A stretch of 64,000 nucleotides of DNA, from contig NZ_CP019985.1 of NCBI RefSeq assembly GCF_002250115.1, positions 2,232,001 through 2,296,000 of the forward strand, written 5' to 3'. How positions within the stretch are numbered: position 1 is the stretch's first letter; every line of letters starts with the position of its first letter. The notes under the pieces are model-generated. The model ran no database searches. It was given only the letters and a program-made list of their open reading frames with translations, and was not told where the DNA came from. This document shows positions 49,993 through 59,442 of the stretch, piece by piece. The stretch is from Shouchella clausii (GTDB taxonomy: Bacteria; Bacillota; Bacilli; Bacillales; Bacillaceae_D). The position numbers and the translations under genes were made by a program.

Positions 49993-50599
49993 TGACCACG
50001 AAACGGTGAGGATGGGGGTTTCGGCGTTCTTGTCGACCCAGGAAGACCTCCATGTCGCTGGAGAGGCGGCCAATGGCGAGGAAGGCGTCAAGTTGGCGCT
50101 TCAGTTAAAGCCAGATGTCATTTTGATGGACCTCGTTATGGACGGAATGGACGGGATTGAAGCCACGAAACAGATCAAAGCGAACTGGCCCCAAGCAAAA
50201 ATCGTCGTAGTCACAAGTTTTGTGGACAGCGACAAGCTCCGTCCTGTACTGGAGGCAGGTGCTACGAGCTATGTGTTAAAAACGTCTAGTGCGATGCAGA
50301 TTGCCGAAGCGATCCGAAAAACACACAATGGCGAGTCGGTGCTTGATGCCAAAGTACAAGGGCAAATGATCTCAGCTTTTACCGCCAATGTCCCATTACA
50401 CCAAGCCCTGACAAAACGGGAAATGGAAATTTTAAAGCTCATGTCGGAAGGAAAGACAAACCAACAAATTAGCGAAGAGCTTTACATAACGATTAAAACG
50501 GTAAAAACCCATGTTAGCCATATACTGGCCAAGTTAGAAGTGGAAGATAGGACGCAAGCTGTGATCTATGCGCTAAAAGAAAAATTATTCGGATCGTAA
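49970..50599 (+). CDS. liaR: LiaR response regulator
   Basis: A 209-residue NarL/LuxR-type regulator: receiver with DD at 8-9, phospho-acceptor D54 (VILMDLVMDG), K in VLKTSS, and C-terminal HTH LTKREMEILKLMSEGKTNQQISEELYITIKTVKTHV. It activates liaI. GGAGGAGAAGAGG precedes the ATG inside liaS. There is no liaG between liaH and liaF, unlike B. subtilis. Confidence 0.95.
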   Translation: MIQVLIVDDHETVRMGVSAFLSTQEDLHVAGEAANGEEGVKLALQLKPDVILMDLVMDGMDGIEATKQIKANWPQAKIVVVTSFVDSDKLRPVLEAGATSYVLKTSSAMQIAEAIRKTHNGESVLDAKVQGQMISAFTANVPLHQALTKREMEILKLMSEGKTNQQISEELYITIKTVKTHVSHILAKLEVEDRTQAVIYALKEKLFGS

Positions 50600-50720
50600 A
50601 GCCTTGTCTACTGATGTCCAAGGCTTAGCGAACCGTTTTTGTTTGCTGGAGTTCGGAGTATGTCCCGCTGAGACAGCGTCGTTGAAGAAGCACAAGAGGA
50701 CAATGACAAATTGGGATGAG

Positions 50721-50746
50721 GCTAACCGGTCAATGGTTAGCTTTTT
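50721..50746 (+). terminator. Terminator downstream of liaR
   Basis: GCTAACC pairs with GGTTAGC over a 7-base loop, then TTTTT. It overlaps the last codon and stop of the convergent modB. Confidence 0.75.
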
Positions 50747-51402
50747 GCTTTTAACCGCTGCACTGCCGCCAACAGGCAAAACGCGAACACAATAATAGAC
50801 GCAACCCAATAAAAAGCGAAAACCATATTTCCTGATTCCGTTGCTATGTAGATGCTCGTTGGAATCGTTCGTGTGACGCCTTCGATACTGCCGGCAAACA
50901 TCATCGTAGCGCCGAACTCGCCAAGTGCTCTTGCAAGGCCAAGCATTCCTCCTGACACGACTGTTTTGGAAGATAAGGGAAACGTCACATTCCAAAAAAC
51001 TTGCCATTCGCTTGCCCCCATTTGCCGGGCTGCCTCTTCTAAGTCGCTATCGACTGCTTCAAAGCCGTTGACGAACGTTTGATAAATTAATGGGAACGCC
51101 ACAACGGCAGCGGCTATGACAGCCGCCAAATAGGTAAAGACGATAGGCTGGCTAAATAGTGATTCAAACCATGCGCCGATAAAGCTGCGGCGGCCGAACA
51201 AAACAAGCAGCGAAAAGCCGATCACTGTAGGCGGCAAGACGAGGGGCAACATCAATGCTGTCTCTAAGGCAAGCTTGCCTGGGAAACGCCTTTTTTTAAG
51301 GAACGCAGCTGCCACGAGCGCGGCCACAAAAGCAAGTGCTCCCGCCACTAATACGACACGAACAGAAACGAAAATCGGTGTCCAGAATGCTTCTGCAGCC
51401 AT
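50737..51402 (-). CDS. modB: Molybdate ABC transporter permease
   Basis: A 221-residue permease with about five membrane segments and ModB wording: LALETALMLPLVLPPTVIGFSLLVLFGRRS, EEAARQMGASEWQVFWNVTFPLSSKTVVSGGMLGLARALGEFGATMMFAGSIEG. Its ATG overlaps the modA stop by one base. No modC ATPase is nearby. Confidence 0.94.
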   Translation of the reverse strand: MAAEAFWTPIFVSVRVVLVAGALAFVAALVAAAFLKKRRFPGKLALETALMLPLVLPPTVIGFSLLVLFGRRSFIGAWFESLFSQPIVFTYLAAVIAAAVVAFPLIYQTFVNGFEAVDSDLEEAARQMGASEWQVFWNVTFPLSSKTVVSGGMLGLARALGEFGATMMFAGSIEGVTRTIPTSIYIATESGNMVFAFYWVASIIVFAFCLLAAVQRLKAKS

Positions 51403-52169
51403 TAGGAAACTCCTGAAAAGCCGAAGTCCTCGAAGACGGCGAGTGCTTCATCTGTTTGCAGCCATTCATAAAAATGGCGAGCTTTTTCATCGTCGTTAAT
51501 AAGCCCGACTGGATAATAGATCGGTTCGTGTGAGTGTTCAGGAGCTTCTGCCACAATCGTAACTTGCTCGGATGTTTCCGCATCCGTCTGATAGACGAGG
51601 CCAGCATCGGCATTTCCCGTTTCAACATAAGTAAGCACTTGGCGGACATCGCTGCCAAAAATGAAGGATTCTTCGAGTTGCTCCCACATTCCTAACGTTT
51701 CTAACGATTGTTTCGCATATTGGCCTGCAGGGACCGTTTCCGTTTGGCCGATGGCAAGGCTGCGCAAATTAGCGCTCGTTAGGTCATCCCATTCGCTAAG
51801 GCTATCGGCAACTTCAGGTGCAGCTACAAGGACTAGCTTGTTTTCAAGTAGATTCACTGAGTCAACAAGGTTGCTGGCATTGGCGACTTGTTTCATATCT
51901 GCAACAGAAGCCGACAGAAACACGTCAGCTGGCGCGCCTTCATTGATTTGCTGGCGCAGCTTTCCTGAAGAACCATAGTTAATCACAAGTGTTTCCCCTG
52001 TTTGTTCTTCATACATAGACTCTAATTTTGTTAATGCATCCGTCAAACTCGCTGCCGCCATCACATGAATTCCATCATCTGCTTCCGTGATCGTTCCAGA
52101 AGGGGTACAGCCTGCTAAAAACATAAATAACAGCGCACAGGTACAAGTAGGCAGTTGTCGTTTCATCAT
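51402..52169 (-). CDS. modA: Molybdate-binding lipoprotein
   Basis: A 255-residue binding protein. Lipobox LAGC (signal MFLAGC), then IHVMAAASLTDALTKLESMYEEQTG, NYGSSGKLRQQINEGAPADVFLSAS and YPVGLI, all ModA marks. It would bind molybdate (or tungstate) for the cofactor of nitrate reductase and similar enzymes. AGGAGAAACG precedes the ATG. Two-gene modAB operon. Confidence 0.94.
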   Translation of the reverse strand: MMKRQLPTCTCALLFMFLAGCTPSGTITEADDGIHVMAAASLTDALTKLESMYEEQTGETLVINYGSSGKLRQQINEGAPADVFLSASVADMKQVANASNLVDSVNLLENKLVLVAAPEVADSLSEWDDLTSANLRSLAIGQTETVPAGQYAKQSLETLGMWEQLEESFIFGSDVRQVLTYVETGNADAGLVYQTDAETSEQVTIVAEAPEHSHEPIYYPVGLINDDEKARHFYEWLQTDEALAVFEDFGFSGVS

Positions 52170-52331
52170 CGTTTCTCCTATCCGCTCATTCGCGTATCCT
52201 TTTTGATAAAAAGGCTAAGGCAATGCTTGGCGAAAGTCAATCCAAATGGTCTTGGGACAGAAGAGAGTTGAGCAAATAGCAAAAGCTTTTGTTTGCCAGC
52301 CGATGTTGGGAGGCGAGAGGGGGGAGGGTGA

Positions 52332-52347
52332 ACTCGTACGTACGTTT
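52332..52347 (+). promoter_or_regulatory. AraR-like operator upstream of araR
   Basis: ACTCGTACGTACGTTT contains the GTACGTAC core of Bacillus AraR boxes (ATTTGTACGTACAAAT) but matches it poorly outside the core. It lies 122 bases before the araR start and may serve autorepression. Confidence 0.5.
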
Positions 52348-52468
52348 TATGCGTTTATGATACAGTACATGCTAGACTTGCCTTAACCGAGTAACAATAG
52401 GGAAGCAACATATGGTATTCTACTTGTACTGATAGGTTACTTAAATGACCGGTACTGGAGGAAAAATT

Positions 52469-53581
52469 GTGGGTGAAACAAAGTATAGCAAAGTAAAAAG
52501 CTGGATTAAATCAAACATTTTAGATGGTACGTTTGAACCGAAGCAAAAAATTAGCTCAGAAAGCAAGTTGATGGATCAATTTAACGTAAGCCGGCATACG
52601 GTTAGGCTGGCAATTGGCGAATTAGTGAGTGAAGGTTGGCTTTACCGGGAGCAGGGATCCGGCACTTACGTGTCAGACCGGGCTTCAATGGAAGTTGGCA
52701 AAAGCGAACATACACAAAAAAAAATCGCGATTATTACGACTTATATATCTGATTATATTTTTCCTTCTATCATTAGGGGAGCGGAAAAGGTGTTAAGCAA
52801 AGAAGGGTATCAAGTCAGCTTATTTAGCACAAACAATGACCATGAAAAAGAGAAACAAATATTAGAAACGATCATTCCACAAAGGTTTGATGGACTTATT
52901 ATTGAGCCGACAAAGAGTGCAACGTCTAACCCAAACATTAAATATTACCTTCATTTAGAATTATTAGGAATACCATACATTATGATTAATGCCTATTATG
53001 ACGAATTAGAGCCCTTGCATGTGACAGTGGATGATGAGGCTGGCGGATATTTACAAACCAACCATTTGTTAGAGTTGGGGCACACAAACATTCTTGCTTT
53101 TTTTAAAACCGATGATATGCAAGGAACGAAACGAATGAAAGGGTATTTAAAAGCGTACCGGGCAACAGGCGTACCCATTAATCCAAAAAATATCGTAACA
53201 TATGATACTGCCGGGAAGTTCAACGTTCCCGTACAAGTGTTAACAAATGTACTGAAACGTTCAACAGATAAGCCGACAGCAATTATTTGCTATAACGATG
53301 AATTGGCTATGAAATTGCTGGATGTGACCAGACAATTCCATGTTTCTGTCCCAGACGATCTTTCGCTAGTAGGGTTTGATGATTCGTTTTTTGCAGAAGT
53401 ATCGGAAGTAAAACTGACTAGTGTATCCCACCCAAAAAGCGAGCTAGGCGAAGTCGCTGCCAAGACGATTATTTCGTTAATTAGGAAGACAGCTGGTGGA
53501 AGTTTAGGACAGATCGAATCGCCTGTTTTTACGCCAAGTTTAGTTATACGCAACTCGACGAAAGCGATTGACAACCATTAG
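52469..53581 (+). CDS. araR: AraR-type arabinose repressor (GntR head, LacI body)
   Basis: About 370 residues. N-terminal GntR winged helix (YSKVKSWIKSNILDGTFEPKQKI, SRHTVRLAIGELVSEGWLYREQGSGTYVSD), then a LacI/GalR sugar-binding domain (GLIIEPTKSATSNPN, ICYNDELAMKLLDV, LVGFDDSFFAEVSEVKLTSV). This fusion is the mark of AraR, which releases DNA on binding L-arabinose. GTG 52469 with GGAGGAAAAATT upstream. AraR-like boxes stand before it and before the next operon. Confidence 0.92.
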   Translation: MGETKYSKVKSWIKSNILDGTFEPKQKISSESKLMDQFNVSRHTVRLAIGELVSEGWLYREQGSGTYVSDRASMEVGKSEHTQKKIAIITTYISDYIFPSIIRGAEKVLSKEGYQVSLFSTNNDHEKEKQILETIIPQRFDGLIIEPTKSATSNPNIKYYLHLELLGIPYIMINAYYDELEPLHVTVDDEAGGYLQTNHLLELGHTNILAFFKTDDMQGTKRMKGYLKAYRATGVPINPKNIVTYDTAGKFNVPVQVLTNVLKRSTDKPTAIICYNDELAMKLLDVTRQFHVSVPDDLSLVGFDDSFFAEVSEVKLTSVSHPKSELGEVAAKTIISLIRKTAGGSLGQIESPVFTPSLVIRNSTKAIDNH

Positions 53582-53637
53582 AACGGGAAAAGTCTGTTTT
53601 TGATCGGAAAAACACATTTTCGTTTAGTACTCCTCGG

Positions 53638-53660
53638 GCCTGTTTGTAGCAGGCTTTTTT
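53638..53660 (+). terminator. Terminator of araR
   Basis: GCCTG-loop-CAGGC followed by TTTTTTT; short stem but long T run. Confidence 0.7.
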
Positions 53661-53694
53661 TGCTTACTAATAGGAAAAAACGAACTAAAATAAA

Positions 53695-53763
53695 TCTTAT
53701 ACGTACAAATTTGTAACAATCTATTATCAAGTTATTGACAACGCTTTCACTCTCGCTTAAACT
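53695..53763 (+). promoter_or_regulatory. Promoter, AraR box and cre-like site of the arabinan operon
   Basis: 53695-53710 matches ATTTGTACGTACAAAT at 13 of 16 bases. TTGACA (53735-53740) and TAAACT (53758-53763) are 17 apart. TTGACAACGCTTTCA (53735-53749) fits the cre except for one fixed base and overlaps the -35. Confidence 0.68.
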
Positions 53764-53815
53764 AAAAATAAAATTTAATATTTCCATAAAAAGTAAATAA
53801 GGGGAGGGTGATTCA

Positions 53816-55042
53816 ATGAAACGCACGTTTATAAAAGCAACGCCTATTGCGTGCATGTCTATGCTGTTGTTAGCTGGTTGTGGCGATAAAAACACGATTA
53901 GTTTTTGGACGCCATTAACAGGAGATGATGGGGTTTTTATGGATGAGATGATCGATGAGTACAACGCTACTGATCCGGAATTTAAAGTAGAACATGTCAT
54001 TACCTCTGATATGTATACAAAAATGTACACAGTCATGAATTCGGGCTCAGGCATACCCGATTTAGCAATTATTCATGCCGACCGCGTTCCTAGCTTTGTC
54101 AAGCAGGGGATGCTTGAACCAATGACTGACGTGATTCGCTCACAGGAAGGCCTACAGGCAGAAAACTATTTAGAACAAGCGTATCATTCAGGCAATATCG
54201 ATGGCGTCCAATATACGATTCCCCTTGATATTCACGCAAATGCGATGTATTACAATCAAGATTTGCTTAGCAAATACGGAGTTGAACATTTTTTAGACGA
54301 TGATGTGGTCACTTTTGATGAGCTTTTATCGTTGCAAGGCAAGTTGGAAGATGGGGACTATGCTGTCAATGATTCATTAATCAGTTGGGTCATATTGGCG
54401 CAAATTCAAAACTTAGGCGGTGACATTGAAGATGAAAATGGCAATCCAGCTATCAATACACCAGAGATGAAACAGGCAATCGAAGCGGTAAAAGGCATTG
54501 CCGACGCAGGCTTAATGACTCCTTATGGAGAAGACGGCTACTTAATGTTCCAGTCGGGAAATGTCCTGTTTTCAACAGATGGGACATGGACGTCTACAGC
54601 CCATGAGATGGTCGATGGCTTGAGCTTTGGCGTGACCAATATTTACGCTTTTGATTCAGACGTCTTTCATAACCGTGCTTCCTCCCATTTGTTTACGCTA
54701 TTAACGAACGAAGATAGGTCTGATGAGAAAGAAGCAGGGATTGCTGACTTTTTAGAGTGGCTCCGGACCAATTCGATGAAGTGGGCAGAAGCGGGGCAAA
54801 TCGTTGCTAGCAATCAAGTATTTGAAGATTCTTCCTATAACCAATATACACAATCTTTCTTTACAGAAAATCAAAAACAAGTTGATTCGCTCTATATTTA
54901 TACGTATGAGTATTACCCATATGTGGCCGAAGCATTGGATACGTATGCGGCCGACATGGTTCACGGAAATTTGGACATCGAAGAAGGCCTGGAGACAATG
55001 CAAAAGTTTGTTGAAGATAAAATTGCTGAAGGGGTCAATTAA
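53816..55042 (+). CDS. ABC substrate-binding lipoprotein for arabinose oligomers
   Basis: A 408-residue family-1 solute-binding protein with lipobox LAGC (CMSMLLLAGC). Fold marks: ISFWTPLTGDDGVFMDEMIDEYN, MNSGSGIPDLAIIHADRVP, YTIPLDIHANAMYYNQDLL and FQSGNVLFSTDGTWTS. Placement between araR and two permeases, with arabinanases downstream, makes arabino-oligosaccharides the likely ligand (AraN-like); specificity not shown by sequence. GGGGAGGGTGA precedes the ATG. Confidence 0.88.
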   Translation: MKRTFIKATPIACMSMLLLAGCGDKNTISFWTPLTGDDGVFMDEMIDEYNATDPEFKVEHVITSDMYTKMYTVMNSGSGIPDLAIIHADRVPSFVKQGMLEPMTDVIRSQEGLQAENYLEQAYHSGNIDGVQYTIPLDIHANAMYYNQDLLSKYGVEHFLDDDVVTFDELLSLQGKLEDGDYAVNDSLISWVILAQIQNLGGDIEDENGNPAINTPEMKQAIEAVKGIADAGLMTPYGEDGYLMFQSGNVLFSTDGTWTSTAHEMVDGLSFGVTNIYAFDSDVFHNRASSHLFTLLTNEDRSDEKEAGIADFLEWLRTNSMKWAEAGQIVASNQVFEDSSYNQYTQSFFTENQKQVDSLYIYTYEYYPYVAEALDTYAADMVHGNLDIEEGLETMQKFVEDKIAEGVN

Positions 55043-55095
55043 ACGAGCTCAGTATGAGAATGTTTGTATATTGCCTCATAAAGGGAGGGGAAACG

Positions 55096-55974
55096 ATGAA
55101 GCTCAACGGCCGTTTAACGCCAACTTTTTTTATTGGCCCGCATTTAATCTTCTTTCTCGTTTTCTTTCTTTTGCCGTCGATAACAGGTATTTATGCTTCT
55201 TTTACACAATGGAATTTAATCAACGATCCTGTATGGGTAGGAGGAAGCAACTATAGAACGATTCTGTTTGATACAAATTCAACCTTTCATCACCAATTTA
55301 TCAATGGATTAAAAAACACGCTGCTGTTTGTTGCCTTAAGTGTCCCGCTGCTCATCGTAATCCCTTTGTTAATCGCTGTCTCTTTAGAACATAAAAAAGT
55401 GAAAATGAAAAATCTCATCCAGGCAATTATTTATGTCCCGGGGCTGATCTCGATTTCGGCAGCGGCGCTAATATGGGGGCTTATTTTCAATAACCAGCTA
55501 GGCGTAGCAAACAATCTATTTGGTGTTGATGTCGCATGGGCAGCGACACAACCTTACGCTTGGATCATCATTATTATCATTACATTGTGGGGAGGGGTTG
55601 GCGGCAATTTAATCATTTACCGGGCTTCCATTCATGGTGTGTCCAGAGACTTGTTTGAAGCGGCGGAAATGGACGGAGCAGGGCCAATCCGAAAATTCTT
55701 TAGTGTGACCATTCCTTCTATTCGTTTTCCTTTAATCTATACATTTGTGATGACGACCGCTGGCTGTTTTAATGTCTTTGGTCAGCCACTCATGATGACT
55801 AGCGGCGGGCCAAACCAAAGCACGACGGTGTTAATGATGTATATCCGTGATTTGGCGTTCAGCCATGGGGAGTCCATTGCCGGAATGGCGTCAGCAATGG
55901 CTGTTTTGCTAGGTTTAGTGATTTTAATCATTTCCGCTTTTCAGTATTACTTATTGAATAGAAACGCATCATAG
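55096..55974 (+). CDS. Arabino-oligosaccharide ABC permease (AraP-like)
   Basis: A 292-residue permease with six segments; EAA loop DLFEAAEMDGAGPIRKFFSVTIPSIRF. ATG 55096 follows AAAGGGAGGGGA, so the 14 residues before it in the frame are not used. MalF-type partner of the next gene. Confidence 0.9.
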   Translation: MKLNGRLTPTFFIGPHLIFFLVFFLLPSITGIYASFTQWNLINDPVWVGGSNYRTILFDTNSTFHHQFINGLKNTLLFVALSVPLLIVIPLLIAVSLEHKKVKMKNLIQAIIYVPGLISISAAALIWGLIFNNQLGVANNLFGVDVAWAATQPYAWIIIIIITLWGGVGGNLIIYRASIHGVSRDLFEAAEMDGAGPIRKFFSVTIPSIRFPLIYTFVMTTAGCFNVFGQPLMMTSGGPNQSTTVLMMYIRDLAFSHGESIAGMASAMAVLLGLVILIISAFQYYLLNRNAS

Positions 55975-56019
55975 GAGCGTTAAAGGCAGGAAAGGGTCGG
56001 AAGCGAAAGGAAGGGGATT

Positions 56020-56865
56020 ATGGCAAATCGGATTGATCTATCAAAATATGTAGCGTATCTATTTCTACTCATTGCTTGCTTTTTATGGGTGGTCCCGTTA
56101 ATTTTTGGCGTATCCACTTCGTTTCGGTCGCAAACGGAAGTCGTAAATGTAGGGTTTCGGCTGTTGCCTGTCAATTGGGTCGTCGAGAACTATATGGGCG
56201 TCCTAAACAACACGTCAACTGCCCCCATTTTAAAATGGCTATGGAATTCCGTTTTTATTGCGACTTCACATGCATTGCTCGTTGTGGCAATGGTCGCGAT
56301 TACAGCCTATGGCTATACACGCTTAACATTTAAAGGAAGAGACACGCTGTTTTTTGTCTTACTAGCGATTTCGCTTTTTCCTGGCGTTGTCAACTTGATT
56401 CCTTCTTACAAAATTATTGATACTTTAGGGTGGGTAAACACACCTTGGGCTATGATTTTCCCAGGGTTAGCAGGAATGGGCAACTTATTTTTAGTAAGGC
56501 AGTTCATGCTAGGCATTCCGAAAGAATTAGATGAGTGTGCGAAGATCGATGGGGCGAATGATTTTCGAATTTTCTATTCAATTATATTGCCGCTAGTCCG
56601 TCCTGTTTTGATTGTTGTTTTTTTATTCTCCTTCACAGGTTCTTGGAATGACTTCCTCTGGCCAGTAATTGTTTATACGGATGTCAATAAAATGCCAATA
56701 ACGGCTGGCCTGTTATTGCTGCAGGACATTTATGGAAATTACCGGATGATTGGGCAACTAATGGCATCGGCATTGATCGCCATCATTCCGACTGTATTAT
56801 TGTTTCTGTTCGCCCAAAAACACTTCGTCAAATCGATTAATTTAAATGCTGGGTTAAAAGGTTAA
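56020..56865 (+). CDS. Arabino-oligosaccharide ABC permease (AraQ-like)
   Basis: A 281-residue MalG-type permease: EAA loop ELDECAKIDGANDFRIFYSIILPLVRPV, six segments and SWNDFLWPVIVYTD near the end. GAAAGGAAGGGGA precedes the ATG. As in the beta-glucan operon, no ATP-binding subunit is encoded; MsmX energises AraNPQ in B. subtilis. Confidence 0.9.
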   Translation: MANRIDLSKYVAYLFLLIACFLWVVPLIFGVSTSFRSQTEVVNVGFRLLPVNWVVENYMGVLNNTSTAPILKWLWNSVFIATSHALLVVAMVAITAYGYTRLTFKGRDTLFFVLLAISLFPGVVNLIPSYKIIDTLGWVNTPWAMIFPGLAGMGNLFLVRQFMLGIPKELDECAKIDGANDFRIFYSIILPLVRPVLIVVFLFSFTGSWNDFLWPVIVYTDVNKMPITAGLLLLQDIYGNYRMIGQLMASALIAIIPTVLLFLFAQKHFVKSINLNAGLKG

Positions 56866-56936
56866 CACGGTATGTGGGGCCATAGGCCTAGTGAGAAAGG
56901 AGAATCGCCAATAAAACACGAAGGGAGAGTGTAGCG

Positions 56937-57362
56937 GTGCGCCGGTCTTTCGAGCGAAGGTGTTTAATTGTCGGCGGAGTTTGGAATATAACGACAGCGC
57001 TTTTAACGATTTTTGGCTATTCGGCTTGGTTTAAACAGTCAGGAACGAAAAGGTTAGAGAATGAAACTGCAGAAACGATGCTTGTAACATCCCAACTAAT
57101 TAGCGACGTGATCAATGTTGTTTTGCTATTTGGCTTATTCGTGTTAGTTGGAGGGGTCATCAGCTTGGTTATTGCCACAAAAATTAAAGATAATGAAATC
57201 CAAAATGGCATTTTAATATGGACCGGTCTTTGGGCCGCGCTTCTCTTTTTGGCAATGGACATTATCGGGTTTGCCGTCTTTTTCATGGCTTTTATGATGT
57301 ATGTATCAAAAAACAAAGCGATTAAAATCGCTGCTAAGACGAGAGGGAACATCGGCCTTTGA
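56937..57362 (+). CDS. Small membrane protein in the arabinan locus
   Basis: A 141-residue protein with four hydrophobic segments (for example CLIVGGVWNITTALLTIFGY, VVLLFGLFVLVGGVISLVIA, LWAALLFLAMDIIGFAVFFMAFM) and a basic C-terminus. GTG start behind GAAGGGAGA. It resembles small four-segment proteins of the DUF4064 kind, but I am not certain. It lies 71 bases after the permease and before abfA, so it is probably co-expressed. Role unknown. Confidence 0.65.
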   Translation: MRRSFERRCLIVGGVWNITTALLTIFGYSAWFKQSGTKRLENETAETMLVTSQLISDVINVVLLFGLFVLVGGVISLVIATKIKDNEIQNGILIWTGLWAALLFLAMDIIGFAVFFMAFMMYVSKNKAIKIAAKTRGNIGL

Positions 57363-57436
57363 CAGCAGTACCGGTGCTCCTGTAGCTCTAAACACGTAAA
57401 TGGAGGTGTCAATGTAGAAAGTAGATGTAAGGATTA

Positions 57437-57451
57437 TTGAAAACGGTACCA
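57437..57451. promoter_or_regulatory. cre site upstream of abfA
   Basis: TTGAAAACGGTACCA fits WTGNAANCGNWNNCA at all fixed positions, 61 bases before the abfA start. Confidence 0.65.
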
Positions 57452-57512
57452 CTGTTGACGCTGTTTGTAATTGCAGCGATTCACCCATTATTCTAAAGTG
57501 AGGCTGATAAAC

Positions 57513-59009
57513 ATGGAACGAGAAGTAAAAGTGTATACAGATTTACAACGAGGAACAATCAGCAAGCATATTTATGGCCACTTTTCAGAGCATTTAGGCC
57601 GTTGTATTTACGAAGGCCTCTGGGTTGGAGAAGACTCCACTATCCCAAATACAGACGGAATTCGCAATGATGTGCTCAAAGCTTTGCAAGAGCTAAATAT
57701 TCCGGTTTTGCGGTGGCCTGGGGGATGCTTTGCCGATGAATACCATTGGAAGGACGGCATCGGCCCAAGGGAAAGCCGCAAACGGATGGTCAACACCCAC
57801 TGGGGCGGTGTCATTGAAAACAATCATTTTGGCACCCATGAATTTTTAAGGTTGTGTGAATTGCTCGGAGCTGAACCTTATATTTGTGGAAATGTTGGCA
57901 GCGGCACTGTCCAAGAAATGCAAGAATGGGTTGAATACATGACATTTGACGGCGAATCGCCAATGGCAAATTGGCGCGCAGAGAATGGCAAAAAGGAGCC
58001 GTGGCGTTTAACGTACTTTGGCGTCGGAAACGAAAACTGGGGCTGTGGCGGTCATATGAGAGCCGAATATTACGCTGACCTTTATCGTCGTTATCAAACG
58101 TATGTTAGGAATTACGGCAACAACAAGCTTTATAAAATTGCCGGTGGAGCCAATGTTGACGATTACCACTGGACGGAAGTGTTAATGCGGGAAGCGAGCC
58201 AGTTAATGGACGGGTTAAGCTTGCATTACTATACGGTGCCAGGTGATAACTGGAATGAAAAAGGCGCAGCCTTAGATAAGCATGAGTCGCAATGGTTTAA
58301 AACATTGAAAAAAGCCTTTCGTATGGATGATTTGCTGAAGAGGCACTCAGCAATCATGGATCAATACGATCCAGCGAAACGCGTAGGCTTAATCGTAGAT
58401 GAATGGGGAACGTGGTTTGACGTGGAACCAGGGACGAATCCAGGCTTTTTATACCAGCAAAACACGATTCGTGACGCGTTGGTGGCGGGCGTCCATTTCC
58501 ATATCTTCCACGAGCATAACGACCGCGTCCACATGGCGAATATCGCGCAAATGGTCAATGTGCTCCAAGCGATGATTTTAACCGAAGGAGAGCGAATGGT
58601 GCGCACGCCAACTTACCATGTGTTTAATATGTATAAAGTCCATCAAGATGCGACGAGGCTAGAAGTCAAAGCAGATGCCGGCTTGTATCGCTTCGATGAT
58701 CAAGAGCTGCCAGCAATGACGGCTACCGCTTCAAAAGATAGCAACGGAGCCATTCATATTAGTATTTGCCATCTTGATCCAAACCATGCTGCATCACTAG
58801 CGCTCAAACTTGAAGGAATAGAGAGGCCATTGTCTGCTGCTAACGTTTCTGGTGAACTGCTAACAGCAAATGAGTTAAATGCGCATAACACATTTGAACA
58901 ACCGAATAAAGTCGAACCTGTGGCGTATCAGCCGACTTCTATCAGTGGACAGGAATTGAAGTTAGATGTTCCCCCTTCTTCCGTTTTGCGAGTAACAATC
59001 AGGCCGTAG
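57513..59009 (+). CDS. abfA: GH51 alpha-L-arabinofuranosidase
   Basis: A 498-residue intracellular enzyme (no signal peptide) that removes arabinose from arabino-oligosaccharides. Acid/base E174 is in [11 protein letters not shown] and nucleophile E297 in [20 protein letters not shown], the exact GH51 pattern and positions close to AbfA of Geobacillus. The TIM barrel starts [20 protein letters not shown]; a beta-sandwich closes the protein. ATG 57513 is behind AGTGAGGCTGATAA. Confidence 0.96.
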   Translation: MEREVKVYTDLQRGTISKHIYGHFSEHLGRCIYEGLWVGEDSTIPNTDGIRNDVLKALQELNIPVLRWPGGCFADEYHWKDGIGPRESRKRMVNTHWGGVIENNHFGTHEFLRLCELLGAEPYICGNVGSGTVQEMQEWVEYMTFDGESPMANWRAENGKKEPWRLTYFGVGNENWGCGGHMRAEYYADLYRRYQTYVRNYGNNKLYKIAGGANVDDYHWTEVLMREASQLMDGLSLHYYTVPGDNWNEKGAALDKHESQWFKTLKKAFRMDDLLKRHSAIMDQYDPAKRVGLIVDEWGTWFDVEPGTNPGFLYQQNTIRDALVAGVHFHIFHEHNDRVHMANIAQMVNVLQAMILTEGERMVRTPTYHVFNMYKVHQDATRLEVKADAGLYRFDDQELPAMTATASKDSNGAIHISICHLDPNHAASLALKLEGIERPLSAANVSGELLTANELNAHNTFEQPNKVEPVAYQPTSISGQELKLDVPPSSVLRVTIRP

Positions 59010-59017
59010 ATCCCTAT

Positions 59018-59052
59018 AAATCAGGGGTTTCAATAAAGGGAGCCCCTGATTT
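59018..59052 (+). terminator. Hairpin after abfA
   Basis: AAATCAGGGG pairs with CCCCTGATTT over a 15-base loop; only a short T run follows, so read-through is likely. Confidence 0.6.
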
Positions 59053-59092
59053 GAAAAAAGGCTATGAACATACATGAAAGGGGGAGCCAATT

Positions 59093-59353
59093 GTGAATGA
59101 ACCGCCTTGTAAAGGCTGTATGGCAAGTGTGCGGTTAACGGCAAGTGAATTGGAGCGGCTTATTGAAGAATATGGCGAGCAGGAAAACGAGCCTCTGGCC
59201 ACAACAGCGGAGTATTTCCGGCGCCTCACCCAATGCGGCCAATGTTCAGCGTTAGTGTACGAAACAACGTGCCGACATAGCGGGATGTTGATCCAGTACG
59301 CTGCCAGCTTTCAAAACAAAGGTTGTCCCCACCCAGACGGCGGGAAATGGTGA
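59093..59353 (+). CDS. DUF6171-type cysteine-rich small protein
   Basis: An 86-residue protein with Cys in CKGC, CGQC, TTCRH and GCPHP. A helix (ASELERLIEEYGEQE) separates the first pair from YFRRLTQCGQCSALVYETTC. This agrees with DUF6171, a small family of likely zinc-binding proteins whose function is unknown. GTG start behind AAAGGGGGAGCC. It lies between abfA and the secreted arabinanase, an unexpected place. Confidence 0.72.
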   Translation: MNEPPCKGCMASVRLTASELERLIEEYGEQENEPLATTAEYFRRLTQCGQCSALVYETTCRHSGMLIQYAASFQNKGCPHPDGGKW

Positions 59354-59442
59354 TTTTTCACGTTCCATTTGAAACTTAGTGATGGTAGATGTGAAGTCAG
59401 AAACGAGACGGTGCCGACCAATTTTTTTGAGGAGGACTGCAA

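Noticed and set aside
57405-57418. GGAGG ribosome site followed by ATG and an immediate TAG
   Set aside because: A start-stop element could regulate, but nothing else supports it; likely chance or a decayed leader.
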